Origin: Bacteroidales bacterium
GTDB lineage: Bacteria; Bacteroidota; Bacteroidia; Bacteroidales; UBA932
Reading direction: 5' to 3'
Assembly (NCBI GenBank): GCA_017428725.1
Contig: JAFRQH010000003.1
Span: forward strand, 62,001-126,000
Length of the DNA stretch: 64,000 nucleotides
Part shown: positions 43,761-53,482 of the stretch, piece after piece
Layout: each line of letters begins with the position of its first letter
Numbering within the stretch: position 1 is the first letter of the stretch
The notes under the pieces: model-generated
Databases searched by the model: none
The model's input: only the letters and a program-made list of their open reading frames with translations
What the model was told of the DNA's origin: nothing
Position numbers and translations under genes: made by a program

Positions 43761-45419
43761 ATGACCCACCGTTTCCTGTTTTCCCTTGCCGCCCTGCTGG
43801 TCCTCGCCCTGCCCGCCGGAGCGCAGAACCGCACGGGCGAGAAGCACCCCGACTTCAAGGTCCGGGCGCAGACCGCGGCGGAGCCGATGGCCCAGGGCCC
43901 CTTCGAAGCCACGGTCGAGAGCCTGTCCGCCTACGAATGTCCCGAATGGTTCCGCGACGCCAAGTTCGGCATGTGGGCCCACTGGGGCCCGCAGTGCGAA
44001 CCCGAGGACGGCGACTGGTACGCCCGCAACATGTACATCGAGAACAACGGCCAGTACCGTTACAACATCGATGCGCGGGACCACCCGTCCCGGTTCGGTT
44101 TCAAGGACTGGATCCACGAGTGGGAAGCCGAGAACTGGAATCCCGACGAACTGGTGCGGCTCTACAAGGAGGCCGGCGCGCGTTACTTCATGGCGCTGGC
44201 CAACCACCACGACAATTTCGACCTCTACAACAGCCGCTACCAGAGCTGGAATTCCGTGGCCCTGGGGCCCCGCAAGGACATCGTGGGCGGCTGGGCGGCA
44301 GCCTGCCGCCGCTACGGCCTGCCCCTGGGCGTGAGCGTCCACGCGGCGCACGCCTGGCCCTGGTACGAAGTCTCGCGGGGCAGCGACAAGCGCGGCCCGC
44401 TGGCCGGCGTGCCCTATGACGGCGTCCTCACCAAGGAGGACGGCAAGGGCACCTGGTGGGAGGGACTCGACCCGCAGGAGCTCTACGAGCAGCGCCACCC
44501 GCTGAGTCCCAACGGCCGTGCCTGGGACTGGCAGGAGGACCAGGTCACGCCCCCCGACCAGGCCTACGTGGACAAGTTCTACAACCGCACCGTCCAGCTC
44601 ATCAACGACTACGACCCCGACATCATCTACTTCGACGACACCTACCTGCCGATGTGGCCGGTCTCCGACGTGGGCCTGAAGGTCGTGGCCCACGCCTACA
44701 ACCACAGCGCGGCGAAGCACGCCGGCAAGCCCGAGATCGTCATCACCGGCAAGGTCCTCAACGACTGGCAGAAGCAGACCATCGTCTGGGACGTGGAGCG
44801 CGGCGCCCCCAACGACATCCAGCCCCTCCCCTGGCAGACCTGCACCTGCATCGGTTCCTGGCACTATGACAAGCACGTCTACTACCAGGACCGCTACAAG
44901 ACCCCGGCCCAGGTCATCGCGATGCTGGTGGACATCGTCTCCAAGAACGGCAACCTGCTGCTCAACATCCCCGTCAAGGGCGACGGCACGATCGACCCCA
45001 CCGAGCGCCGCATCGTGGAGCAGATCGGCCACTGGATGAAGATCAACGGCGAGAGCATCTACGGCACGCGCCCGTGGGTCATCTTCGGCGAGGGGCCCGT
45101 CGCGGAGAGCTCCAACAACCCGATCCGCGACCAGGGTTTCAACGAAGGCAAGGAGCAGCTCGGCGCCAAGGACATCCGCTTCAACAAGAAGGGCGACAAG
45201 ACCCTCTTCGTCACCCTGTTCGGCGCGCCCGAGGCGCAGACGGACGTCCGTGCCCTCGGCAGCAAGACCGCCCAGAACAGCCGCAAGATCAAGAAGATCA
45301 CCCTGCTGGGCAGCGACCAGCCCGTGACCTGGACCCAGGACAAGGACTGCCTGCACATCGCCCCGCCCGCCGAGATCCCCTCGCCGGAGGCCATCGTATA
45401 CAAAGTCGAATTCAGATAA
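43761..45419 (+). CDS. Alpha-L-fucosidase (GH29)
   Basis: A 552-residue exported enzyme (signal ends near 'LPAGAQ'). The GH29 barrel spans ~55-430: 'WFRDAKFGMWAHWGPQ', 'ARYFMALANHHDNFDLY' and the nucleophile region 'DYDPDIIYFDDTYLPMW' with probable nucleophile Asp292. A C-terminal beta-sandwich ends the protein. It cleaves terminal alpha-L-fucose, a sugar present on xyloglucan, mucin glycans and rhamnogalacturonan II side chains. Twelve bases separate it from the GH97 gene, so they form an operon. Confidence 0.92.
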   Translation: MTHRFLFSLAALLVLALPAGAQNRTGEKHPDFKVRAQTAAEPMAQGPFEATVESLSAYECPEWFRDAKFGMWAHWGPQCEPEDGDWYARNMYIENNGQYRYNIDARDHPSRFGFKDWIHEWEAENWNPDELVRLYKEAGARYFMALANHHDNFDLYNSRYQSWNSVALGPRKDIVGGWAAACRRYGLPLGVSVHAAHAWPWYEVSRGSDKRGPLAGVPYDGVLTKEDGKGTWWEGLDPQELYEQRHPLSPNGRAWDWQEDQVTPPDQAYVDKFYNRTVQLINDYDPDIIYFDDTYLPMWPVSDVGLKVVAHAYNHSAAKHAGKPEIVITGKVLNDWQKQTIVWDVERGAPNDIQPLPWQTCTCIGSWHYDKHVYYQDRYKTPAQVIAMLVDIVSKNGNLLLNIPVKGDGTIDPTERRIVEQIGHWMKINGESIYGTRPWVIFGEGPVAESSNNPIRDQGFNEGKEQLGAKDIRFNKKGDKTLFVTLFGAPEAQTDVRALGSKTAQNSRKIKKITLLGSDQPVTWTQDKDCLHIAPPAEIPSPEAIVYKVEFR

Positions 45420-45431
45420 AGGTTCATCCCT

Positions 45432-47429
45432 ATGCGACACCCCCTTCTCGCGGCGGCCCTGCTGACGCTGCCGCTCTGCCTGGCGGCAGCCCCGCGCCAC
45501 TACGAACTCCGCTCGCCCGACGGGCGGCTCACCCTCGGGGTGGACGCCACCCCGCAGATCTCCTACACCCTGGAGCGGGAGGGCGTCCCCGTCATCGCCC
45601 CCTCTCCCCTGTCGGTCACCCTGGCGGACGGCAGCGCCTATGACGGCGCCGTCCGCTTCGAGAAGGCGCTGCGCCGCTCGGTGGACGAGACCTTCGCCAC
45701 GCCGGTCTACAAGCGCGCGCAAGTGCGCGACCGCTACAACGAGCTGACGCTCCGCTACCGGACCTTCGAGCTGGTCTTCCGCGCCTACGACGCAGGCATC
45801 GCCTGGCGCTTCGTCTCGCGCTCCCGGACGGACTTCACCGTCCGCGGCGAGCAGGCGGAATTCCGCTTCGCCGAGGACGTGCAGGCCACGGTCCCCTATG
45901 TCCGCAGGGACCTCCCGCGCGACCCTTACACCAATTCCTTCGAAGCCTATTATGAGGTCCATCCGCTGAGCGGCTGGCAGCAGGGGGCGCTCGCCTTCCT
46001 GCCCGTGAGCTTCGCCTTGCGGAACGGCTGGCGGGTCAACATCACGGAATCCGACCTGCTGGACTACCCGGGGATGTACCTCAAGCACCTGGGCGGCTCT
46101 GCGGTCGGCGGCGACTTCGCACCGTACCCCGACCGCGTCGAGCAGGGCGGCCACAACCGCCTGCAGGGCATCATCCGGAGCCGCAAGGACTACATCGCGG
46201 AGCAGCCCGCCGGCGCCGCCCTCCCCTGGCGGATCGTGGCCGTGGCGGCGCAGGACCGCGAATTGCTGGACAGCGACCTCGCCTACGTCCTGGGCCGGCC
46301 GGCGGCCGCCACGGACTGGAGCTGGGTCAAGCCCGGCAAGGTGGCCTGGGACTGGTGGAACGACTGGAACCTCTACGGCGTGGACTTCCGCGCCGGCATC
46401 AACACGCAGACCTACAAGTACTACATCGACTTCGCCGCGGCGAACGGCATCGAATACGTCATCCTCGACGAGGGCTGGGCCGTCAACCTGCAGGCCGACC
46501 TCTTCCAGGTCGTGCCGGAGATGGACCTGCCGGAGATCGTCCGCTATGCCGGCACCAAGGGCGTCGGCATCATCCTCTGGGCCGGCTACTGGGCGATGGA
46601 CCGCGACGTGGAGGGCATCTGCAAGCATTACGCCGAGATGGGGGTCAAGGGCTTCAAGGTGGACTTCATGAACCGCGACGACCAGCCGATGGTACAGTTC
46701 TTCACGCGCGTGGCCGAGACGGCCGCCCGCTACCACCTGCTGGTGGACTTCCACGGCGCCTTCAAGCCCTGCGGCCTGCAGCGCCCCTACCCCAACGTCG
46801 TCAACCACGAGGGCGTGGCGGGCCTGGAGCAGATGAAATGGGCCCAGCCGAGCGTGGACGAGGTGACCTACGACGTGCAGATCCCCTTCATCCGGATGTT
46901 CGCCGGTCCGCTGGACTACACGCAGGGCGCGATGCGCAACGCCACCCGCGGCAACTACCGCCCCGTCAACACCGAGCCGATGAGCCAGGGCACGCGCTGC
47001 CGCCAGCTCGCCGAATACGTCATCTTCGAATCCCCGCTCAACATGCTCTGCGACTCCCCGTCCAACTACCTGGCGGAGCCGGAGTGCCTGAAGTGGATGG
47101 CCGCCGTGCCGACCGTCTGGGACGAGACCGTGGCCCTGGACGGGCGGGTCGGCGACTACGCCGCCATCGCCCGCCGCTCCGGCCACGACTGGTACGTGGG
47201 CGCGATGACGGACTGGTCGGCCCGCGACCTGGAGCTGGATCTGGGCGCTTTCCTGCCCGCCGGGCGCTATCGGGTGGAGATCTTCCGCGACGGGCCCAAC
47301 GCCGACCGCGCCGCCCGGGACTACGTGCATGAGACGCAGACGGTCAGCGTGTCCGCAACGCAGCACACACTGACTGTCCACATGGCGCCCGGAGGGGGCT
47401 GGACCGCTATTTTTTCGCCAGTCGGCTGA
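45432..47429 (+). CDS. Glycoside hydrolase family 97, retaining alpha-galactosidase type
   Basis: A 665-residue exported enzyme (signal peptide to ~20). Layout is N-terminal beta-sandwich (~22-285), TIM barrel (~290-570) and C-terminal beta domain. The barrel shows 'KVAWDWWNDWN', 'EYVILDEGWA' and 'GVKGFKVDFMNRDDQ', placing Asp411 as the nucleophile; Glu460 in 'VNHEG' is the likely acid/base. This Asp marks the retaining subgroup that includes BT1871 alpha-galactosidase, unlike inverting SusB-type alpha-glucosidases that use Glu bases. Its last 23 bases (47407-47429) overlap the converging HAD gene. Confidence 0.9.
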   Translation: MRHPLLAAALLTLPLCLAAAPRHYELRSPDGRLTLGVDATPQISYTLEREGVPVIAPSPLSVTLADGSAYDGAVRFEKALRRSVDETFATPVYKRAQVRDRYNELTLRYRTFELVFRAYDAGIAWRFVSRSRTDFTVRGEQAEFRFAEDVQATVPYVRRDLPRDPYTNSFEAYYEVHPLSGWQQGALAFLPVSFALRNGWRVNITESDLLDYPGMYLKHLGGSAVGGDFAPYPDRVEQGGHNRLQGIIRSRKDYIAEQPAGAALPWRIVAVAAQDRELLDSDLAYVLGRPAAATDWSWVKPGKVAWDWWNDWNLYGVDFRAGINTQTYKYYIDFAAANGIEYVILDEGWAVNLQADLFQVVPEMDLPEIVRYAGTKGVGIILWAGYWAMDRDVEGICKHYAEMGVKGFKVDFMNRDDQPMVQFFTRVAETAARYHLLVDFHGAFKPCGLQRPYPNVVNHEGVAGLEQMKWAQPSVDEVTYDVQIPFIRMFAGPLDYTQGAMRNATRGNYRPVNTEPMSQGTRCRQLAEYVIFESPLNMLCDSPSNYLAEPECLKWMAAVPTVWDETVALDGRVGDYAAIARRSGHDWYVGAMTDWSARDLELDLGAFLPAGRYRVEIFRDGPNADRAARDYVHETQTVSVSATQHTLTVHMAPGGGWTAIFSPVG

Positions 47430-48246
47430 GCACCCAGTCGGCGCGGATCTTGTCGATGATGGCCGTGACCACGCGGAAGGCCGCGGAGTCCCGGGTATAG
47501 ACGGCCGGGACGGCGAACGCCACGCGCCCCTGGCGCTTGAGCTTCGCCGCCGTGGCTTTTTTGCGCTCGTTGGCAGGGTCATAGACCGCGATCGAGTGTC
47601 CGCCGAACATCCCCACGATCTTCATGCAGGGGACGTCGGTGTCGCCGTCGCCGAAATAGATCATGTGCGTGAAGGGGATTCGCTTCTTGTCCTCGGCCAT
47701 CGAGGCGTTGACCTGCTTGTTGTCGCGGGCGCTGAAGATGCCCTTGCTGATCTTGAAGAGGAACTGCGTCTTGGCGGTGTAGTCCACGGCGATGCCCGGC
47801 CACTGGGCCTCCCCCCTGTCGTCATAGATGAAGGTCCCGGCGAAGATGTGCTTGAATTCGTGGGCGATGGGGCTCCCCTCGATGATCTCCTTGAGGCCGG
47901 AGGAATTGATGTAGTGCTCGATGCGCACGCCGTGGGCCTCGCCGTACTCGTTGACGAGCCGGAACCACTCGCGCACGCCGTCGAACAGCTCGATGTCCTG
48001 GCCGAAACGCCGGAAGTCCTCCCGCCGGAGGGTGATGCCGTTGCGGCGGGCCTCGTCGAACATCAGTTTCATATAAGCCAGCACGTTGGAGGCATCCTGC
48101 CCGATAGCGATGCTGTCGCTCATCCGCCAGAACTCGTCGGTGGTCTTGCCGACGGCCTGGATGAAGCCGAATTCCTGCATGTTGCCCGGAGAGAGCGTGC
48201 CGTCATAGTCGTAGATCAGCGCGACGATCGGTTTTTTCTGCACCAT
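47407..48246 (-). CDS. HAD-superfamily phosphatase-like protein
   Basis: A 279-residue cytoplasmic protein. HAD motif I is 'LIYDYDGTLSPG' (Asp13 nucleophile, Asp15), and motif IV is 'YFGDGDTDVPCM'; a Lys in the 'NPANERKKATA' region follows. A helical cap spans ~25-150. The substrate is not known; relatives are listed only as haloacid dehalogenase-like hydrolases. The start at 48246 places motif I near the N-terminus, as is normal. Divergent from the acyl-AMP ligase at 48373. Confidence 0.8.
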   Translation of the reverse strand: MVQKKPIVALIYDYDGTLSPGNMQEFGFIQAVGKTTDEFWRMSDSIAIGQDASNVLAYMKLMFDEARRNGITLRREDFRRFGQDIELFDGVREWFRLVNEYGEAHGVRIEHYINSSGLKEIIEGSPIAHEFKHIFAGTFIYDDRGEAQWPGIAVDYTAKTQFLFKISKGIFSARDNKQVNASMAEDKKRIPFTHMIYFGDGDTDVPCMKIVGMFGGHSIAVYDPANERKKATAAKLKRQGRVAFAVPAVYTRDSAAFRVVTAIIDKIRADWVLSRLAKK

Positions 48247-48311
48247 TTCACCACAAATTATTCGATTTCGCCCCAAATATCGTAATTATTCGTCACATAC
48301 GCACGCGCGGC

Positions 48312-48343
48312 TTTGCAAAAAACCCGGCGGGAGCGTACATTTG
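48312..48343 (+). promoter_or_regulatory. Promoter for the second acyl-AMP ligase (TTTG-N20-TACATTTG)
   Basis: TTTG at 48312-48315 and TACATTTG at 48336-48343 match both consensus elements with ideal spacing; the ATG is 29 bases further. Confidence 0.75.
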
Positions 48344-48372
48344 TGTGTTGTTTTGAAACCAAACTACTGACA

Positions 48373-50019
48373 ATGGAGAAATATCCGCACTACCTGGAGC
48401 GTCTGCAGGACGCGACCCGCAAGTACTGGGACAAAGCCGCCCTCAACACCCTCGGCGGCGTGTCCTACACCTATGGCCAGATGGCCACCCAGATCGAGAA
48501 ATTCCACCTCGTCTTCGAGCAGATGGGGATCCAGAAAGGCGAGAAGATCGCCCTCTATGCCCGCAACGGCGCCTGCTGGGGCATGGCCTACCTGGCCGTC
48601 AACACCTACGAGACCGTGATCGTGCCGCTGCTGGCCGACTTCACCCCCGAGAACGCCTCCTTCCTCGTCAACCATTCCGAGAGCATCGGTCTCTTCACCA
48701 ACGAGGACAAGTTCAAGCAGATGGACCTTGCCAAGATGCCGGGCCTCCGGTTCGCCGTCGACGTGGACACCTGGAACCTCCTCTACGCGGCCGACGACAA
48801 GGTCCGCGCCGTCTATGAGCAGATGGACGCGCTGTTCGCCGCCAAGTGGCCCAAGGGCTACGGCCCCGCCGACGTCGTCTTCCCGACCGACAACTGGGAC
48901 AAGCTCTCCACCATCAACTACACCTCCGGCTCCACCGGCGACCCGAAGGGCGTGATGCTCATCTACCGCAACTTCAGCTCGATCGTGGACTACAGCCAGC
49001 GCCACGTCCCCGCCGGCGACAAGATGGTCTCGATGCTCCCGATGGCCCACATGTACGGCCTCGTGATCGAGTTCATCTACCCGCTCTGCAACGGCACGGC
49101 CATCTACTGGCTCGGCAAGGCCCCGACCCCGGCCACGCTCCTCAAGGCTTTCGCCGAGGTCAAGCCCTACTTGCTCATCACCGTCCCCCTGGTGATGGAG
49201 AAGATCTACAAGTCCAAGATCAAGCCCACCCTCGACAAGCCGGCCGTCAAGTTCCTCCTCAAGGTTCCCGGCCTCAACCAGATCATCTACAAGAAGGTCA
49301 AGGACGGGCTCGTGCAGGCCTTCGGCGGCAACGTGCAGGAGTTCATCATGGGCGGCGCCGCACTCAACCCCGAGGTCGAGCGCATCTTCAAGAAGATCAA
49401 GTTCCCCTACCTCGTGGGCTACGGCATGACCGAGGCCTGCCCGCTGCTGGCCTATGAGCACTGGACCAAGTACGTGCCCGGCTCCTGCGGCAAGGCCGTG
49501 GACTGCGCCACCGTCCGCATCGACTCCGAGGATCCCCAGCACATCGCCGGCGAGATCCAGGCCAAGGGCGAGAACATCACCATCGGCTACTTCAAGAACC
49601 CCGAGGCTTCCGCCAACGCCTTCACCGAGGACGGCTTCCTGCGCACCGGCGACCTGGGCATCATGGACAAGGACGGCAACATCTTCATCAAGGGCCGCTC
49701 CAAGAGCATGATCCTCACCGCCAACGGCCAGAACGTCTATCCCGAGGAGCTCGAGGCCATCGTCAACAACCAGCCTTGCGTGAGCGAGTCCGTGGTCGTG
49801 GACCGCGCCGGCAAGATCGTCGCCCTGGTCTACCTCGACAAGGACGCCATCAAGGCCGCCGGACTGGACGACGAGGCCGTGTCCGACCTGCCGGAGAAGA
49901 TCCGCACCGGCGCCAACCGCCAGCTCCCTGCCTACAGCAAGATCGCCAAGGTCGAGACCGTGCTCGTGCCCTTCGAGAAGACCCCGAAGATGTCCATCAA
50001 GCGCTTCCTCTACAAATAA
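48373..50019 (+). CDS. AMP-dependent acyl ligase (long-chain acyl-CoA synthetase-like)
   Basis: A 548-residue adenylate-forming enzyme. 'NYTSGSTGDPKGVML' is the AMP-binding loop, 'VGYGMTEACPLL' and 'DGFLRTGDLGIMDKDGNIFIKGRSK' the later core motifs, and 'EKTPKMSIKRFLYK' carries the catalytic Lys. It likely activates fatty acids for phospholipid or lipopolysaccharide use. It is paralogous to the ligase at 18244-19896 but stands alone, with its own strong promoter and terminator. Confidence 0.88.
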   Translation: MEKYPHYLERLQDATRKYWDKAALNTLGGVSYTYGQMATQIEKFHLVFEQMGIQKGEKIALYARNGACWGMAYLAVNTYETVIVPLLADFTPENASFLVNHSESIGLFTNEDKFKQMDLAKMPGLRFAVDVDTWNLLYAADDKVRAVYEQMDALFAAKWPKGYGPADVVFPTDNWDKLSTINYTSGSTGDPKGVMLIYRNFSSIVDYSQRHVPAGDKMVSMLPMAHMYGLVIEFIYPLCNGTAIYWLGKAPTPATLLKAFAEVKPYLLITVPLVMEKIYKSKIKPTLDKPAVKFLLKVPGLNQIIYKKVKDGLVQAFGGNVQEFIMGGAALNPEVERIFKKIKFPYLVGYGMTEACPLLAYEHWTKYVPGSCGKAVDCATVRIDSEDPQHIAGEIQAKGENITIGYFKNPEASANAFTEDGFLRTGDLGIMDKDGNIFIKGRSKSMILTANGQNVYPEELEAIVNNQPCVSESVVVDRAGKIVALVYLDKDAIKAAGLDDEAVSDLPEKIRTGANRQLPAYSKIAKVETVLVPFEKTPKMSIKRFLYK

Positions 50020-50060
50020 GATGTGACAATTTGTCACTGGAACGCCATTTGATTCCTACA

Positions 50061-50090
50061 AGCGCGGCCCCTGCGGCCGTGCTTTTTTTT
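50061..50090 (+). terminator. Rho-independent terminator after the acyl-AMP ligase
   Basis: A 9-bp GC-rich stem (50061-50069 with 50075-50083, one G-T pair) with a five-base loop followed by a run of eight T. A smaller palindrome, GTGACA-ATT-TGTCAC, lies at 50023-50037. The run of T ends only 19 bases before the htpG ATG, so the htpG promoter must overlap this region or depend on read-through; no -7 box was recognised. Confidence 0.85.
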
Positions 50091-50109
50091 GAATCAAACA
50101 CACAGAAAT

Positions 50110-52005
50110 ATGGCAACCAAATCCCTCAAAGGCAAAATCGGCGTGACCACCGAGAACATCTTCCCGGTGATCAAGCAATTCCTCTATTCCGACCACGAAA
50201 TCTTCCTGCGCGAACTCGTCGCCAACGCGGTGGACGCCACGCAGAAACTCAAGGCCCTCGCCTCCAGCGGCGACTTCAAGGGCGAGCTCGGCGAGCTGAA
50301 AGTCCGCGTAGAGCTCGACGAGGGCAAGAAAATCCTGCGGGTCATCGACCGCGGCATCGGCATGACCGAGGACGAGGTGGACCGCTACATCAACCAGATC
50401 GCCTTCTCCTCCGCCGGGGAATTCCTCGAGAAATACAAAGACCAGCTCAGCTCCATCATCGGCCACTTCGGCCTGGGCTTCTACTCCGCCTTCATGGTCA
50501 GCAAGAAGGTCGAGATCGACACCCTCAGCTGGCGCGAAGGCGCCAAGCCGGTCCACTGGTCCTGCGACGGCTCGCCCGAGTACACGATGGGCGAAGGCAA
50601 GCAGGAGGACCGCGGCACCGTGATCACGCTCCACCTCGACGACGACTCCGCGGAGTTCGCCGCCAAGGGCCGCATCAGCCAGTTGCTGGGCAAATACTGC
50701 AAGTTTATGCCCGTGCCCGTGGTCTTCGGCAAGAAGACCGAGTGGAAGGACGGCAAGAGCGTGGAGACCGACGAGGACAACGTCATCAACGGCATCGACC
50801 CCATCTGGACCCGGACCCCGTCCGAGCTCAAGGACGAGGACTACCTCAAGTTCTACAAGGAGCTCTACCCGATGGAGGAAGAGCCGATGTTCTGGATCCA
50901 CCTCAACGTCGACTACCCCTTCACCCTCACCGGCGTGCTCTACTTCCCCAAGATCAAGGAGCGGATGGCCATCGACAAGAACAAGATCCAGCTCTACTGC
51001 AACCAGATGTTCGTCACCGACCACGTGGACAACATCGTGCCGGACTTCCTGACCCTGCTGCACGGCGTGATCGACTCGCCGGACATCCCGCTGAACGTCT
51101 CCCGCAGCTACCTCCAGAGCGACGCGAACGTCCGCAAGATCAGCACCTACATCACCAAGAAGGTGGCCGACCGCCTGGAGGAGATCTTCAAGGAGCAGCG
51201 CGAGCAGTTCGAGCAGAAATGGGACAACATCAAGCTCTTCATCGAGTACGGCATGCTCACCGACGAGAAGTTCTGCGAGCGCGCGATGAAGTTCGCCCTC
51301 CTCAAGAACACCGACGGCAAGTACTTCAGCCTGGAGGACTATCGCAAGGCCATCGAGCCTGCGCAGACCGACAAGGACCAGACGGTGGTCTACCTCTATG
51401 CCACCAAGCCCGCCGAGCAGTACAGCTGGATCGAGGCCGCCAAGAACCAGGGCTACGACGTCCTGCTGATGGACTGCGAGCTGGACAGCCACTTCGTCAA
51501 CCTGCTGGAGACCAAGGTCGAGAAGACGCGCTTCGCCCGCGTGGACAGCGACTCCGTGGACAACCTCATCCCCAAGGAGGAGAAGGTCAAGCCCGAGATG
51601 TCCGACGACGACAAGAAGGTGCTGGACGAGCTCTTCAAGGCCGTCCTGCCCGAGGGCAACGACTATATGGTCGACGCGCAGAACCTCGGCGAGACCGCCG
51701 CGCCCGTGCTCATCACCCAGAGCGAGTTCATGCGCCGCTACCGTGAGATGAGCGCCCTGGGCGGCGGGATGAACTTCTACGGTTCCCTCCCTGAGGCCTA
51801 CAACATCATCGTCAACATGCAGAACCCGCTGATCGCCAAGATCTGGGGCGGCAAGAAAGAAGCCGCCGAAACTTCGGCGGCTGACTTTGCCAAAGGCAGC
51901 GAACTCCTGCAGCAGGTCGTCGACCTGGCCCTGCTGGGCAACGGGATGCTGAAGGGCAAGGCCCTGTCCGACTTCATCGCCCGCAGCGAAAAGCTCCTGC
52001 AGTAA
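50110..52005 (+). CDS. htpG: Molecular chaperone HtpG (bacterial Hsp90)
   Basis: A 631-residue Hsp90. N-terminal ATPase motifs are 'ELVANAVDATQKL' (Glu and Asn for ATP hydrolysis and Mg binding; NAVDA replaces the common NASDA), 'VIDRGIGMTEDEV' and 'IGHFGLGFYSAFMV'. The middle domain ('LNVSRSYLQSD') has the conserved Arg of Hsp90, and a shorter C-terminal dimerisation domain follows. It folds and stabilises client proteins under stress. Monocistronic, closed by a strong terminator. Confidence 0.95.
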   Translation: MATKSLKGKIGVTTENIFPVIKQFLYSDHEIFLRELVANAVDATQKLKALASSGDFKGELGELKVRVELDEGKKILRVIDRGIGMTEDEVDRYINQIAFSSAGEFLEKYKDQLSSIIGHFGLGFYSAFMVSKKVEIDTLSWREGAKPVHWSCDGSPEYTMGEGKQEDRGTVITLHLDDDSAEFAAKGRISQLLGKYCKFMPVPVVFGKKTEWKDGKSVETDEDNVINGIDPIWTRTPSELKDEDYLKFYKELYPMEEEPMFWIHLNVDYPFTLTGVLYFPKIKERMAIDKNKIQLYCNQMFVTDHVDNIVPDFLTLLHGVIDSPDIPLNVSRSYLQSDANVRKISTYITKKVADRLEEIFKEQREQFEQKWDNIKLFIEYGMLTDEKFCERAMKFALLKNTDGKYFSLEDYRKAIEPAQTDKDQTVVYLYATKPAEQYSWIEAAKNQGYDVLLMDCELDSHFVNLLETKVEKTRFARVDSDSVDNLIPKEEKVKPEMSDDDKKVLDELFKAVLPEGNDYMVDAQNLGETAAPVLITQSEFMRRYREMSALGGGMNFYGSLPEAYNIIVNMQNPLIAKIWGGKKEAAETSAADFAKGSELLQQVVDLALLGNGMLKGKALSDFIARSEKLLQ

Positions 52006-52031
52006 GGCAGGATTGATTATCAGGCATTTAC

Positions 52032-52067
52032 AAAATAACCTTCGGAGCAATCTCCGAAGGTTATTTT
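52032..52067. terminator. Bidirectional terminator between htpG and uraA
   Basis: A perfect 16-bp stem (52032-52047 with 52052-52067) with a four-base loop, flanked by A- and T-runs so it can end transcripts from both sides. Confidence 0.9.
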
Positions 52068-52089
52068 ATAAGGCATTGATTGTCAGCGT

Positions 52090-53457
52090 CTATTTCTTTT
52101 TGACTTCTTCCTCGGTGCGGGGACCGAAGTTGACGGAGACATCGCCCGGGGTGCCCTTGCCGAACTCGTAGTCGTTGCCCGGCAGGACGGCGTTGAGGAT
52201 GATGCCCACGAGCGCCGCGACGGCCAGGCCGCTCAGCGAGGTGAAGCCGAGGCTGATGGCGTCGTTGGCGCCGTACTTGATGCCGATCGCAAGCACGAGG
52301 ATGAGGGCCGCGATGATGAGGTTGCGCGAGGAGGTGAAGTCCACCTGGTTCTCGACCACGTTGCGCACACCCACGGCGGAGATCATACCGTAGAGCACCA
52401 GCGACACGCCGCCGATGGTCGCGGCGGGCATCGCGCCGATGAGCGCGGAGAACTTCGGGCAGAAGGCCAGCACGATGGCGAAGCAGGCGGCGATGCGGAT
52501 CACGCGCGGGTCGAAGACCTTGGTAATGTTGAGCACGCCGGTGTTCTCGCCGTACGTGGTGTTGGCCGGGGCGCCGAACAGGGAGGCGATGGCGGTGGCG
52601 AGACCGTCGCCCATCAGGGTGCGGTGCAGGCCCGGATCCTCCAGGTAGTTGATCCCGGTCGTGGAGGAGATGGCGCACATGTCGCCGATGTGCTCGACCA
52701 TCGTGGCGAGCGAGATCGGCAGGATGGCGATGATGGCGGCGACCACAAGGCCCCAGTCAGGGTTCTTGAACACGGCGAACGCGGTGTTGCCCCACTTGAA
52801 CGGCAGGCCGATCCAGGCCGCTTCCTTGACCGGGGTGAAGTCCACCTGGCCGAAGCACGCGGCCACCAGGTAGGAGCCCAGCACGCCCAGCAGGATCGGG
52901 ACGATCTTGATCATCCCCTTGCCCCAGATGTTGCAGACGATGATGATGGCCACGGCCACGAGGGCGAGCCACCAGTTCTGCGTGCAGTTCTGGATGGCGG
53001 AGCCGGACAGGGTCAGACCGATGGCGATGATGATCGGACCCGTGACGATCGGCGGGAAGTAACGGAGCACCTTCTTGGCGCCGAAGGCGGCGAACAGGCC
53101 CGCCAGCACGAAGTACATCAAGCCGGCGAAGAACACGCCGATGCACGCATACGGCAGGGAGGTCGCCAGGTCGAGGCCCTTCTCGGCACCCATCTGCGTC
53201 ACGGCGGCGTATCCGCCGAGGAAGGCGAAGGAGGAGCCCAGGAAGGCGGGGACCTTGAACTTGGTGAGGACGTGGAAGAGCAGCGTACCGATGCCTGCGA
53301 AGAGCAGGGTCGCGGAGACGGAGAGCCCGGTGATCACCGGAACGAGGACGGTGGCCCCGAACATCGCGAAGAGATGCTGGAGGCCGAGGACGGTCATTTT
53401 GCCCGCGCCAAGCGGCCGGGCGTCATAGATTGCCTGGTCTTTCTGTACTGTAGCCAT
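52090..53457 (-). CDS. uraA: Uracil/xanthine permease family transporter
   Basis: A 455-residue nucleobase:cation symporter-2 protein with about 14 membrane helices. 'MTVLGLQHLFAMFGATVLVP' at the start and 'LATMVEHIGDMCAIS' with 'FGAPANTTYGENTGVLNITKV' in the middle are hallmarks of UraA-type uracil permeases; the Glu of 'VEHIGD' and Glu of 'YGENTG' are substrate-contact positions. It is last in the guaB-guaA-PPase operon (25-base gap), which raises the possibility that it carries a purine base, but sequence motifs favour uracil. Confidence 0.85.
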   Translation of the reverse strand: MATVQKDQAIYDARPLGAGKMTVLGLQHLFAMFGATVLVPVITGLSVSATLLFAGIGTLLFHVLTKFKVPAFLGSSFAFLGGYAAVTQMGAEKGLDLATSLPYACIGVFFAGLMYFVLAGLFAAFGAKKVLRYFPPIVTGPIIIAIGLTLSGSAIQNCTQNWWLALVAVAIIIVCNIWGKGMIKIVPILLGVLGSYLVAACFGQVDFTPVKEAAWIGLPFKWGNTAFAVFKNPDWGLVVAAIIAILPISLATMVEHIGDMCAISSTTGINYLEDPGLHRTLMGDGLATAIASLFGAPANTTYGENTGVLNITKVFDPRVIRIAACFAIVLAFCPKFSALIGAMPAATIGGVSLVLYGMISAVGVRNVVENQVDFTSSRNLIIAALILVLAIGIKYGANDAISLGFTSLSGLAVAALVGIILNAVLPGNDYEFGKGTPGDVSVNFGPRTEEEVKKK

Positions 53458-53482
53458 TGCTGTTATATGTTAAATAAACGTT

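Noticed and set aside
50023..50037. Palindrome GTGACA-ATT-TGTCAC as a regulator operator
   Set aside because: It lies just past a stop codon and before a terminator, with no promoter element beside it; a chance or terminator-accessory hairpin is as likely.
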